A stretch of 64,000 nucleotides of DNA from Candidatus Melainabacteria bacterium. GTDB lineage: Bacteria; Cyanobacteriota; Vampirovibrionia; Obscuribacterales; Obscuribacteraceae. Positions 43,699 through 51,499 of this stretch are shown here, one piece after another; the first letter of the stretch is position 1, and the number at the start of each line of letters is the position of its first letter. Made by a program: the position numbers and the translations under genes. The notes under the pieces were generated by a model. It ran no database searches and was not told the origin of the DNA. It was given only the letters and a program-made list of their open reading frames with translations. The stretch spans positions 867,733 through 931,732 of the forward strand of contig QKMZ01000003.1 of NCBI GenBank assembly GCA_003242885.1, read 5' to 3'.

Positions 43699-44628
43699 AT
43701 GACTACCGCTACATCTAAAAAGAAGTTTCCGCGCCTCACATCGGGGGCTTTTGAGCATCCCGCCGACAAAGCAGCGCTGGACGCCCTCAAGAAGATTCCA
43801 ATCCTGGACGTAGTTTTGCGCAAGTTCTTCGAACTTGGATTTGAAAAGATCTTCCGTATTCAGATGATCGGTCAGGCTGTTCACGTAACGCCCAAACAGT
43901 GTCCCAAGATTTACGCAATGTTCCGCGAAGCATGCGACATTCTCGATGTTCATGAACCGGACCTATTTCTCGTCTCCAGCCCATACGTGAATGCTTTTAC
44001 TTTCGGCGCCGAGCGTCCATTCATCGCTATTCATTCCGCTTTGGTGGACCTTCTCACTGAAGAAGAGTTGATGGGTGTTCTTGGTCACGAACTTGGACAC
44101 GTCAAGTGTGGACACGTGCTCTATCGCAGTATTGCGGTCCTTCTTTACGAACTCGCCAAGACAATGGGTATGGCGAGAATTGCGTCAGCAGGTGTTGCCG
44201 TTGCTCTGTATGACTGGTTCCGCAAGGCGGAAATGTCCGCGGACCGCGCCGAGCTTCTAGTAACACAGGACGTGAATGTTTGCTTGCACGTACATATGAA
44301 ACTTTCGGCAGGCTCGAAGTGCATTTACGATCAAATAGATCCAAAAGAGTTTTTGAAACAGGCAGACTCGTATGAAGAGCTCGACTACAGCACGCTCAAC
44401 AAAGTATTCAAACTGTTCAACGAATTGTGGTTGACACACCCAGTACCGGTCTACCGCGCGAAAGAAATCAAACTCTGGTCAGAAAGCAAGCAGTACAAAG
44501 AAATTCTTGCTGGACGCTATCCAACTGAAGAACCGGGTTTAGGTCTGCGTCCTTGCCCGCACTGCGGTTCTAAGATCAGCCCTTCATTCTTCTTCTGTCC
44601 AGACTGCGGGAAAAATTCCCGCGTATAG
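43699..44628 (+). CDS. M48 family metalloprotease with C-terminal zinc ribbon
   Basis: A 309-residue protein with the M48 zinc site HELGH (130-134) and a downstream acidic ligand (Glu178, EMSAD). Membrane helices are weak: one hydrophobic segment follows the zinc motif. The C-terminus carries a zinc ribbon, CPHCG...CPDCG (about 289-305). It lacks the N-terminal helices and TPRs of the M48 gene at 458, so the two are distant paralogues. Upstream is GGAGGCTAA, a strong ribosome site. The 18-base repeats and terminator downstream are separate. Confidence 0.87.
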   Translation: MTTATSKKKFPRLTSGAFEHPADKAALDALKKIPILDVVLRKFFELGFEKIFRIQMIGQAVHVTPKQCPKIYAMFREACDILDVHEPDLFLVSSPYVNAFTFGAERPFIAIHSALVDLLTEEELMGVLGHELGHVKCGHVLYRSIAVLLYELAKTMGMARIASAGVAVALYDWFRKAEMSADRAELLVTQDVNVCLHVHMKLSAGSKCIYDQIDPKEFLKQADSYEELDYSTLNKVFKLFNELWLTHPVPVYRAKEIKLWSESKQYKEILAGRYPTEEPGLGLRPCPHCGSKISPSFFFCPDCGKNSRV

Positions 44629-44640
44629 CCGTTAGGAAGC

Positions 44641-44694
44641 TTGAGCTGTTTAAGAAACTTGAGCTGTTTAAGAAACTTGAGCTGTTAAAGAAAT
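44641..44694 (+). repeat. Three tandem 18-base repeats
   Basis: TTGAGCTGTTTAAGAAAC occurs twice exactly and once with two changes, with period 18, starting 12 bases after the M48 stop and ending six bases before the terminator stem. It is out of frame with the M48 gene. Confidence 0.65.
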
Positions 44695-44700
44695 TCGTGG

Positions 44701-44729
44701 GGGCGCATTGGATGCGCCCTCATTTTTTT
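44701..44729 (+). terminator. Intrinsic terminator of the M48 / zinc ribbon gene
   Basis: GGGCGCAT and ATGCGCCC pair around TGG, followed within three bases by seven T residues. It is a strong terminator and a member of the three-base-loop family. Confidence 0.75.
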
Positions 44730-44822
44730 CGATATCTCATATCAGCACGATCAACTTTCGAGCATGCAGGAAATGCCTTTGGATATCACGCTTCAGAGCA
44801 ACGCAAAGTGTTCCAATGGCAA

Positions 44823-44845
44823 AGAGGGCGCGTTGCACGCGCCCT
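44823..44845 (-). terminator. Terminator-like palindrome for the leftward zinc ribbon gene
   Basis: GAGGGCGCGT and ACGCGCCCTC form a 10-base perfect stem around TGC, 24 bases beyond the leftward stop. On the minus strand it is followed by TTTG. Confidence 0.55.
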
Positions 44846-44869
44846 CACGCTGATACCTTCCGTTGTGAC

Positions 44870-45355
44870 CTAGTTGCCGTTCGGCTCCACATCAACGACA
44901 TCATCATCGCTCGACGAGGATGACGAGCTGGGCTTCTTCATCGACTCACCACAGCTTGGACAAAACGCTTTGTCGCGCGCAGCCGGAGCGTGGCAGTTGG
45001 GACATTCGTAGCCGGGCGATGCATGGAACCCTGCGCCCTTCTCTGATTTCTTCGATGTAGGCACTTCAGTGTCAACCTTCAGGCTGTCCATCTCGGCTTG
45101 CAAGATTTGCATTTCGCTCTCATAGCCGGCCACTTCATTTGCCTTGTCTTTGAGCACGTCCTCAGCAATGTCTTCGCCTTTTACATACTTATCTGTGACG
45201 AGCCGACCGATCTCCAGAAGTTTGCCTGTTTTCTTCTTCTCCAACTCACGGATTTGATTCTGTAAGTTGAAGCTCTGCATCATTTCCTGACCGCGCGCCT
45301 GTACGCGGCTGACTTCTTTGCCGATCCCCTGGACAACGTCATCTAATAATCCCAT
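44870..45355 (-). CDS. Coiled-coil protein with C-terminal zinc ribbon
   Basis: A 161-residue soluble protein. Residues 1-85 form a probable coiled coil (VQARGQEMMQSFNLQNQIRELEKKK and following). A zinc ribbon, CPNC...CPSC, lies near 117-137, then an acidic Ser-rich tail. The ATG follows AAGGAGAAGACGCAA. The domain order resembles zinc-ribbon partner proteins of membrane or secretion systems, but I cannot name it. It is convergent with an M48 protease that ends in the same kind of ribbon. Confidence 0.6.
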   Translation of the reverse strand: MGLLDDVVQGIGKEVSRVQARGQEMMQSFNLQNQIRELEKKKTGKLLEIGRLVTDKYVKGEDIAEDVLKDKANEVAGYESEMQILQAEMDSLKVDTEVPTSKKSEKGAGFHASPGYECPNCHAPAARDKAFCPSCGESMKKPSSSSSSSDDDVVDVEPNGN

Positions 45356-45448
45356 TTGCGTCTTCTCCTTAGAAAACTGCCGGCTTGTTCAGTGCTGCCT
45401 TCTACTTCCTACAAAACCGATCATAGACTTCATGCCCGCAAGATAGAC

Positions 45449-45619
45449 CTAAACGTCAATCGATGAACCATCTTTATAGGTTTCTTCAGCTTTATATCTT
45501 GTTTTATAACCGACCAGAACTTTCATTGCCTCAGGACTTTCCCTAGACAAAGACTTCTCCACAATAAAGCGCGCTCGAAGCTTCCCGCGTGACTTACTTC
45601 GGAGCAAACAACTGCCCAT
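45449..45619 (-). CDS. Possible small protein coupled to the diguanylate cyclase gene
   Basis: A 56-codon frame whose ATG lies three bases after the stop of the GGDEF gene upstream. The product is basic at the start and charged throughout (starts MGSCLLRSK, ends DGSSIDV), without a membrane segment. Coding is suggested only by its position and the ordinary composition. It may be re-initiated by ribosomes that finish the cyclase. No family is known to me. It could equally be a chance frame. Confidence 0.3.
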   Translation of the reverse strand: MGSCLLRSKSRGKLRARFIVEKSLSRESPEAMKVLVGYKTRYKAEETYKDGSSIDV

Positions 45620-45622
45620 AAC

Positions 45623-47374
45623 TCAATGAGTATCAACTAGCTTCTTGTCAGTTTTACTTTTTTTTTCGGGCGGTAACTGGGGTTTTGGATCTGAATGTCC
45701 ATTGCCGCTTCCACTGCTATCAGCGGCATCATTGCTATTCGTGCCTGATTCAATGATATCGCTCATCTTGTCCGTGAAATGAGTAAGGTGCGTTGTGTCG
45801 TCCTTGCTAGCAACGTGGACGCGGTTTCTACCGCTTTGCTTTGCGGCATACAACGCTGTATCGGCTTTCTGGAACAGTAAGTCAGGATCGTCTGCGTGCC
45901 CAGGATAACTGGCAACTCCGATTGAAGCAGAAATGGTACCGGGTCCTTCTACGTGCACCTCATTTATTTTGCGACGAATCCTTTCAGCAAGCTGCTCGGC
46001 CATATCTTGTTCGGTATTTGGAAGGAGAATGCAAAACTCTTCTCCGCCGTATCTTGCAGCCAAATCACTAACGCGAGACGACTGTTTGAGCAGTTTTCCA
46101 ATACTAGCGATAGCGTCGTCACCAGCTTTGTGTCCGTAAGTGTCGTTGATTTTCTTCAAGAAATCCAAGTCGATAATTACAAGCGAAAGCGGCTCGTTAT
46201 AACGCTTGGCTCGTTCAAATTCACGGCTAAATGACTCATTGAAACTGCGACGATTGGCGACACCGGTCAAGCCATCAGTAACTGCCTGTCTTGCAATCTC
46301 CTGGTGCAGTTCGGCGTTCTCAATCGCCACCGACAAGTTGTCTGCTAGCGATCCGATTGTAGAAATGTCGTCGATACTCCAGTCACGAGGCTCTTTGCAG
46401 TCATGCAAGAAGAGTGCACCGAGGACGCGCTCGCGCATGATGAGCGGAACAATCAGAGCAGATCGAATTCCGAGTGTTTTGAGAAACTCACGATCATAAA
46501 CGACTTGCGTGTCGGTATCAGGATCTCCGATATCTTGTGGCGCTGTTTTGCTGAGCACCTGATGGGAGAATTCCTTACCAGCCTCGGTGAAGAAGAGCTC
46601 CTTGACCGAGCTCACGTTTTCAGTTCTGAACTCGTTGACCTCAAGCCCCTTCAAATCCATCGAGCGAAGAACAATGCAACGGCTCAATGCAAACTCTTCT
46701 CCAATTTTTTCGACGGTAGTGTCGAGCACCTTCTGGATGTCCATCGAACTGCGCACAAGATTGGAAATCAAGTAAACAAGGCGTTCACGCTCAACGTTCT
46801 TGGTGCGAATGCTATCGCGAATGGTCACATCGTGAATGAGTTTCATTGTCTGCTCTTCGAGCATACCGGTCTTCTTCTCAATCTCTTCATAGCTCGCTCG
46901 CAAGCGCGCATTCTCGCGACTCAACTCTAAAGTCGTCCAGGCATTATGCAATGCCAGCGCAATAGGCAAATCAGCAAAGGTGGGAGCAATCTCGTCGATT
47001 GATATATTGGGTGCGGCAATAATCAAACAGGCGACTAGCTCGCCTTCTTTCTTCACCCGATGGCAAAAGACCGGCAACATGCCTGCCGGAAGGTCGATAC
47101 CTAAGTCACCGAAATTGACCTCGAATGTGTCTTCATTCGTGTCCTCATACTCTTCGCAAAACGGCTCGCCGACGACACTCAGGTCCTTCTTGTGCTCGCC
47201 GAACCAAAACCTGTCGCTCAGAGCTTCCATATCAGGGTCGTAGAGAACCACACCGACCGCTTTTGCGCCCGTCAGCTCCGTAACTATCGTGGCGACAACG
47301 CCCGATAATTCCTCCAAATCCAGGACGGACAGGAGCCGAATCTGCTGCAAATAGCTATCTTTGGCTGACGACAT
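45623..47374 (-). CDS. GAF-domain diguanylate cyclase
   Basis: A 583-residue soluble signalling protein. Two GAF-like sensor regions (about 10-150 and 205-360) are joined by a coiled coil, followed by a GGDEF domain (about 380-535). The active site is intact, GGEEF, and the inhibitory site RVSD lies five residues upstream, so product inhibition is likely. It should make c-di-GMP in response to a small ligand or redox cue. The last 50 residues are Ser/Gly/Lys-rich and probably disordered. It is the only intact GGDEF enzyme in this window and could supply the degenerate ones. Confidence 0.92.
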   Translation of the reverse strand: MSSAKDSYLQQIRLLSVLDLEELSGVVATIVTELTGAKAVGVVLYDPDMEALSDRFWFGEHKKDLSVVGEPFCEEYEDTNEDTFEVNFGDLGIDLPAGMLPVFCHRVKKEGELVACLIIAAPNISIDEIAPTFADLPIALALHNAWTTLELSRENARLRASYEEIEKKTGMLEEQTMKLIHDVTIRDSIRTKNVERERLVYLISNLVRSSMDIQKVLDTTVEKIGEEFALSRCIVLRSMDLKGLEVNEFRTENVSSVKELFFTEAGKEFSHQVLSKTAPQDIGDPDTDTQVVYDREFLKTLGIRSALIVPLIMRERVLGALFLHDCKEPRDWSIDDISTIGSLADNLSVAIENAELHQEIARQAVTDGLTGVANRRSFNESFSREFERAKRYNEPLSLVIIDLDFLKKINDTYGHKAGDDAIASIGKLLKQSSRVSDLAARYGGEEFCILLPNTEQDMAEQLAERIRRKINEVHVEGPGTISASIGVASYPGHADDPDLLFQKADTALYAAKQSGRNRVHVASKDDTTHLTHFTDKMSDIIESGTNSNDAADSSGSGNGHSDPKPQLPPEKKSKTDKKLVDTH

Positions 47375-47453
47375 AAGTTAAATGTGCCCTTTTGGGTTCT
47401 AAAGCAATCCCATTACAAGCTTGTGGCGGGTTTCGGGAAACATGCTGATTTAT

Positions 47454-47550
47454 CTGCCTGCCAGGTAGAAGCCGAGCAAAACCCAAACGGTAGGCAGGCA
47501 GTAACAGACAAACCCGCTGCGGGCACTATCCTTAACCTCAGTGCAGCGGG
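47454..47550. promoter_or_regulatory. Two inverted repeats in a divergent control region
   Basis: CTGCCTGCC/GGCAGGCAG (47454-47462, 47493-47501) and CCCGCTGC/GCAGCGGG (47513-47520, 47543-47550) are both perfect. They lie between the diguanylate cyclase and the Tic20-like gene. A TACAAT at 47564-47569 follows. They may be operators or parts of a structured leader. Confidence 0.35.
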
Positions 47551-47606
47551 CCGGGCTTCCAGCTACAATTACCCTGTAGGTGAAATCGACCGGGAGATGA
47601 AAAGCA

Positions 47607-48032
47607 ATGCCCGTCATCAATACGAGCAAATTCGGTGGTAAAGGCGGCGGCGGTAGCAATACCGACGGTCTAGAACGGATTCTGGCAGGACTCAACTATC
47701 TGACACTTGGGTTGTCGGGGCTTATCTACACGATGATCCAAGGTCGCTATGCGCGCACGACTTTCTTTCGCTTTCACTTCCTGCAAGCGATCATGCTCGG
47801 TATTTTTGGGCTTCTTATCAACATGAGCTCCAGCATTTTCGTGAATATCGTTGGCGGATTGATGGGTCTGATTCCCGGCGGAGAGAATTCGATCATGTGG
47901 CTACCGGGCGTTATTAGCCTGATTATTCAGATTGGATCTTTGCTGCTTCTGTACGGTCTTGTTTTTGCGCTTATGGGCAAGGAAGCAGAGGTTCCGATAG
48001 TTTCCAAAATTGTTCGCCAACAACTGCGTTAG
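47607..48032 (+). CDS. Tic20-like small membrane protein
   Basis: A 141-residue protein with a Gly-rich start and three or four hydrophobic helices. The central motif FFRFHFLQAIMLGIFGLLINM resembles the Tic20 signature FxRFxxxQAIxxxI, a family shared by cyanobacteria and plastids, where it is part of the inner-envelope import channel. In bacteria its role is unknown. Its presence supports a cyanobacterial-lineage origin for the DNA, by inference. It has an unusual upstream region with two inverted repeats. Confidence 0.6.
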   Translation: MPVINTSKFGGKGGGGSNTDGLERILAGLNYLTLGLSGLIYTMIQGRYARTTFFRFHFLQAIMLGIFGLLINMSSSIFVNIVGGLMGLIPGGENSIMWLPGVISLIIQIGSLLLLYGLVFALMGKEAEVPIVSKIVRQQLR

Positions 48033-48048
48033 GAAGCTTCGGGTTGGT

Positions 48049-48123
48049 GCTGGCGTAGGGGGGCTGGCGCAAGGCGCTTAACCTCCCAAACAAAGACCCC
48101 TAGCCACCATATTTGGTGCCAGC
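48049..48123. terminator. Nested inverted repeats between convergent genes
   Basis: GCTGGC/GCCAGC (48049-48054, 48118-48123) encloses TAGGGG/CCCCTA (48056-48061, 48097-48102). The structure fills the gap between the Tic20-like and GDPD genes and may end both transcripts. No T run is evident. Confidence 0.35.
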
Positions 48124-48126
48124 TCG

Positions 48127-48900
48127 CTAAGTCGAAAGCGCTTTGCGTTTTTCGAGGAATGCCTTGTACATGTGCGGAGCATCAGTGATGACGCCATCCA
48201 GCTCCCAATCAACCGCCATCGCCCATTCGCGCGCTGTATTGATTGTCCAAGCGTTCACCTTGAGACCAGCTGCATGAGCTTCTTCTACAATTTCTTTTCT
48301 GAGTGAACCAAAACATGGGTGGAAATAATCGGCACCAATTTGCTGTGCGAGCTCCACAACATTTACGAATAAAGCATCCGCGAGAAGCGCTATCGATAAG
48401 CTTGATTCTTTCTCTTTCAGGCTGTACATCAACCGGTGATCGAACGAGCTGACAATGATTTTGTCGCGGTGTCTATAGTCGGAAAGCAAGTCGATAAGGT
48501 CGTCTTCGATGCCGGGATATTCGATGGGCGTGTTTTTCAATTCAACATTCACGAACGCCCTTCCATCCACCAAATCAAGCACGTCTTTTAGCAGAGGAAT
48601 TTTCTCACCTTTGAAGTTTACCTCTCCGGCATCTTCGTACTCATCATGCCAAAAGCTACCGGCATCCAGCCGTTTCAGCTCATCATAAGTGATTTGTTCC
48701 ACGAGCCCCACACCATTGGTGGTGCGATTAACAAGCTCGTCATGAATTACAACGAGTTCGCCTGAAGCACAGCGTTGCACATCCAGCTCAAGTCCTTCAA
48801 CGCCAATATCAAGGCTCATCTTGAAGGCGACAAGCGTATTCTCAGGCGCCCAATGACGCCCGCCGCGATGCGAAATATTTGCCGGTTGCGGTTTTACCAA
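48127..48900 (-). CDS. Glycerophosphodiester phosphodiesterase
   Basis: GDPD enzymes split deacylated phospholipids into glycerol-3-phosphate and an alcohol. The 257-residue protein begins with the active-site block HRGGRHWAPENTLVAF, followed by GLELDVQRCASGELVVIHD (metal ligands) and the phosphodiesterase turn LKNTP. No signal peptide is visible, so it is cytoplasmic like UgpQ. It starts with TTG two bases after the stop of the upstream 177-residue gene, so the two are coupled. Confidence 0.92.
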   Translation of the reverse strand: MVKPQPANISHRGGRHWAPENTLVAFKMSLDIGVEGLELDVQRCASGELVVIHDELVNRTTNGVGLVEQITYDELKRLDAGSFWHDEYEDAGEVNFKGEKIPLLKDVLDLVDGRAFVNVELKNTPIEYPGIEDDLIDLLSDYRHRDKIIVSSFDHRLMYSLKEKESSLSIALLADALFVNVVELAQQIGADYFHPCFGSLRKEIVEEAHAAGLKVNAWTINTAREWAMAVDWELDGVITDAPHMYKAFLEKRKALST

Positions 48901-48902
48901 AT

Positions 48903-49436
48903 CTAAATCTCAACAACCTTCTGTGGTCGAAGGAGACCCAGCTTAACCGTAACAATAAGATTGGGCGGGCTCACCAGAATTTTTTCCAGCGGAAGCTCGA
49001 CACCATGCTCTACAGCTACCAATCCGACAATATCGTTGAGAAGCAATTTGCCTTTCTCGTTGGAGACTTTGAAGGCAATTTTTTCCTTCTGCTTAATCAG
49101 GTATTGGCCCCATTTCTCAACAGCGGGATGCTCATTGATAATGTTGATTACATCAGACTTCCGAGCAATTTCATGGACATGCGATGCAAGCACACGAATC
49201 AAACCAGGAATTTTATCGGGGTCGCCAAAAGCGCCTAGCAGGACGCGATTAACGATGAGACCGGGCAGCGACGAATCCTCTGGATGGTCGTACAAGAAAT
49301 TTATTACACCTGAGAATGGATCACTGGCTTTGTTGAGGAATTTTTTGGCTGCATCAATCAGCTCTTGTTCCTTGCCTAAAAGTTTCTGCGCAATTGGCTC
49401 GATGGCAGATTCGTCGCGACAACAGTTACAGCTCAA
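48903..49436 (-). CDS. Protein of unknown function coupled to GDPD
   Basis: A 177-residue soluble protein with a Cys-rich start (CNCC) and a mainly helical body, ending in beta-type sequence (ILVSPPNLIVTVKLG). I do not recognise a family. TTG start with AGAGG upstream. It is translated just before the GDPD gene, so a link to lipid breakdown is possible but unproven. The N-terminal cysteines might bind a metal. Confidence 0.5.
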   Translation of the reverse strand: MSCNCCRDESAIEPIAQKLLGKEQELIDAAKKFLNKASDPFSGVINFLYDHPEDSSLPGLIVNRVLLGAFGDPDKIPGLIRVLASHVHEIARKSDVINIINEHPAVEKWGQYLIKQKEKIAFKVSNEKGKLLLNDIVGLVAVEHGVELPLEKILVSPPNLIVTVKLGLLRPQKVVEI

Positions 49437-49803
49437 TGAGGTTACCTCTAGAAACGTGCTATGAGTTCAAGATTCCCAATAATCGGAACTTGTCACTCGT
49501 TATGACAGGGGAAAAAACACATTTTAGGAGCCTGTCGGGTTTGTTTATTACACAACGTTCACTTTAGCATCCCCTGAAACCCCCTGGGGATGGAGCTGAA
49601 CACTGTTCGATTCAAGACGCGCGGGGTGCTCGAGCGGGAGATTAACAATTGCTAATACAACAACTCCTTTTATGTAAGAAACTGGCTTTTCCGCAAACGG
49701 CAAAACCCAAACCTGGCTAACCTCTTGCGGTCAGAAACCCAATCGTTATCGATTCGCTATTGCGAATAGAGTGCAATAGCCCGTGAAATTTGAAGGATCT
49801 GAG
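49437..49803. other. Intergenic region upstream of kdsB
   Basis: This 367-base stretch has no plausible gene. It contains an ATCCCC/GGGGAT hairpin (49569-49591), a CCGCAA/TTGCGG pair spread over about 40 bases, and the palindrome at 49741. A clear -35/-10 pair was not found. Two divergent genes need control from here. Confidence 0.4.
49741..49754. promoter_or_regulatory. Palindrome shared with the fatty-acid cluster
   Basis: AATCG and CGATT flank TTAT. Together with the next two bases (CG) it matches 16 bases of the palindrome at 6523-6540 in inverse orientation. It lies about 50 bases upstream of the kdsB start. Confidence 0.45.
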
Positions 49804-50565
49804 ATGAGTTCAAACGACAAACGCCAGATTGCAGCCATCATTCCCGCTCGATACCAGGCAAGCCGTTTTCCAGGTAAGCCTTTGGTGAAGATTGCCGGAA
49901 AGTCGATGATTGAGCGGGTTCACGAGCAAGTGAAGCAGGTGAGCGGACTCGACAGAGTCATCATCGCCACCGACGACGAGAGGATTAAGGCAGAAGTCGA
50001 GCGCTTCGGCGGTGAATATGTGATGACGCGCAATGACCATCCAACCGGAACTGACCGCTTGGCCGAAGTTGCAGAAAAACATCCGGAAATTGATGTAATC
50101 GTCAACGTTCAAGGCGACGAACCACTGATCGACCCGAAACATGTTGAACAGGCAATGGCGCCGTTTCTCAAAGACAAGAATTTGCAGATGGGCACGCTCG
50201 CCTGGCATATCAAAGTCGAGGAAGAAGCTTTCAGTCACAACGTAGTGAAAGTCGTGGTCGACCAGAACGATTTCGCTATGTACTTCTCACGTTTGCCGAT
50301 TCCTTTTTACAGAGACGAGCGCAGCTTCGCAGAGCGCAAGTACCTGGGCCATGTTGGGCTTTACGTTTACAGTCGCGACTGCCTCTTGAAAATTGCCGCG
50401 ATGAAGCCCACCCCAGTGGAGATGAGCGAGACACTTGAGCAATTGCGAGCACTTGAAAACGGCATTCCCATCAAGGTGTCATATATCGAAAGCCGCTCAT
50501 TGGCTGTAGATTTGCCGGAAGATGTCGAAAAAGTCGAACGAGCGCTCAAAGTTTTGCGCACTTAG
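49804..50565 (+). CDS. kdsB: 3-deoxy-manno-octulosonate cytidylyltransferase
   Basis: KdsB activates KDO as CMP-KDO for the inner core of lipopolysaccharide. The 253-residue product has the nucleotide-binding start IPARYQASRFPGKPL, the block VVIATDDERI-like RVIIATDDERI, MTRNDHPTGTDRLAEV and NVQGDEPLI (Mg-binding Asp), and the sugar-site SRLPIPFYRD. The ATG at 49804 has AAGGATCTGAG upstream; the GTG seven codons before has none. Its presence is evidence for an outer membrane with LPS. No other KDO gene is in the window. Confidence 0.95.
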   Translation: MSSNDKRQIAAIIPARYQASRFPGKPLVKIAGKSMIERVHEQVKQVSGLDRVIIATDDERIKAEVERFGGEYVMTRNDHPTGTDRLAEVAEKHPEIDVIVNVQGDEPLIDPKHVEQAMAPFLKDKNLQMGTLAWHIKVEEEAFSHNVVKVVVDQNDFAMYFSRLPIPFYRDERSFAERKYLGHVGLYVYSRDCLLKIAAMKPTPVEMSETLEQLRALENGIPIKVSYIESRSLAVDLPEDVEKVERALKVLRT

Positions 50566-50655
50566 GTGAACACCTGTAGAATCTCTCCTAGAGTCTATTT
50601 CTTTGGAACTGATAAAACCGTTAGCCGAGCCCACTTTATTAGGTCACTAACAGAT

Positions 50656-51486
50656 ATGTTCAAACGCTCCGCTCAATCAACTCTTTTACTCACGGCTGTC
50701 TGCGTGGTGGCACTCACACAGGTTGCGCCTCCTGCCGAAGCGGCCCGCAACGATTCTAGGCAGCCGCGTTACGCACCGGCGATTGCTCCTTCGAGATTCG
50801 GCCAGGGCAAATCGATGGAGCCAAAGAATCTTCCGGAATTCGCAGAACATTCTTATTCGCAAACAGAAGGCACTCGCATTGGGTCCGATGACGGTCCAAG
50901 CACTGCTCTTAAAATCGGCGCCGAATCGACCACTTTGCCGACCACTACCAGACTGAAGTTGGTGCTGGAAAGTTCGGTTGATGCCAAAGAGAGCAAGCCA
51001 GGCGACATTTTCGAAGCTCATGTCAAAGACGATCTCGCAGTAGGCACACAGCTACTGCTCCCGAGAGGCAGCCTTGTTCGTGGACGCGTCGTTGAAGTTG
51101 CAAAGCCACGTTTGATTAGCCGAGCCGCCAAAATCGGTCTCAAGCTAGAGCAAATCGTTACTCCCACAGGCGAAGTAATTCCACTTGATGCAGCATTGGA
51201 ATTCAAAAAGGGGACCAGCAACGACAAAGGTCAACTCGATCCAGGCACCAGTTTTGGTACCAGGGTATCAGGCAGCGTGAAGTCGGTTGCTGGAATCAAT
51301 GCTGATGGATCGCGCAACGGTGCTCTCATGGCAGCGAACATCGCCACACTCGGCGCACCGGCAGCAGCAACACTAATCGGCAGTTCTGCAATTGCGCTAT
51401 TTCGTTCTGGTGACAATGTCAGCTTGAGTCCTGGACAAGAGTTGGAAGTACTGCTCACTCAAGATCTTGGACTGCAGGTAAACTAA
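50656..51486 (+). CDS. Exported protein of unknown function
   Basis: A 276-residue protein with a clear signal peptide (MFKRSAQSTLLLTAVCVVAL, cleavage after AEA). After a disordered region (30-90) comes a compact beta domain (about 95-180: LKLVLESSVDAKESKPGDIFEAHV, LLPRGSLVRGRVVEV). The beta pattern and the PxG turn recall barrel-like domains seen in conjugation and envelope proteins. The tail is Gly/Ala-rich. I cannot name it. It follows kdsB by 90 bases. Confidence 0.6.
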   Translation: MFKRSAQSTLLLTAVCVVALTQVAPPAEAARNDSRQPRYAPAIAPSRFGQGKSMEPKNLPEFAEHSYSQTEGTRIGSDDGPSTALKIGAESTTLPTTTRLKLVLESSVDAKESKPGDIFEAHVKDDLAVGTQLLLPRGSLVRGRVVEVAKPRLISRAAKIGLKLEQIVTPTGEVIPLDAALEFKKGTSNDKGQLDPGTSFGTRVSGSVKSVAGINADGSRNGALMAANIATLGAPAAATLIGSSAIALFRSGDNVSLSPGQELEVLLTQDLGLQVN

Positions 51487-51499
51487 GCGACTCTATTAG

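Noticed and set aside
44637..44900. Protein made of the 18-base repeats after the M48 gene
   Set aside because: No start codon or ribosome site in that frame upstream of the repeat; kept only as a finding about the DNA.
45623..47374. GAF-GGDEF as another degenerate enzyme
   Set aside because: Its signature GGEEF and I-site RVSD are intact, so it is treated as an active cyclase.
47384..47641. 85-codon frame between the cyclase and the Tic20-like gene
   Set aside because: It runs through both inverted repeats and into the real gene; no family or ribosome site.
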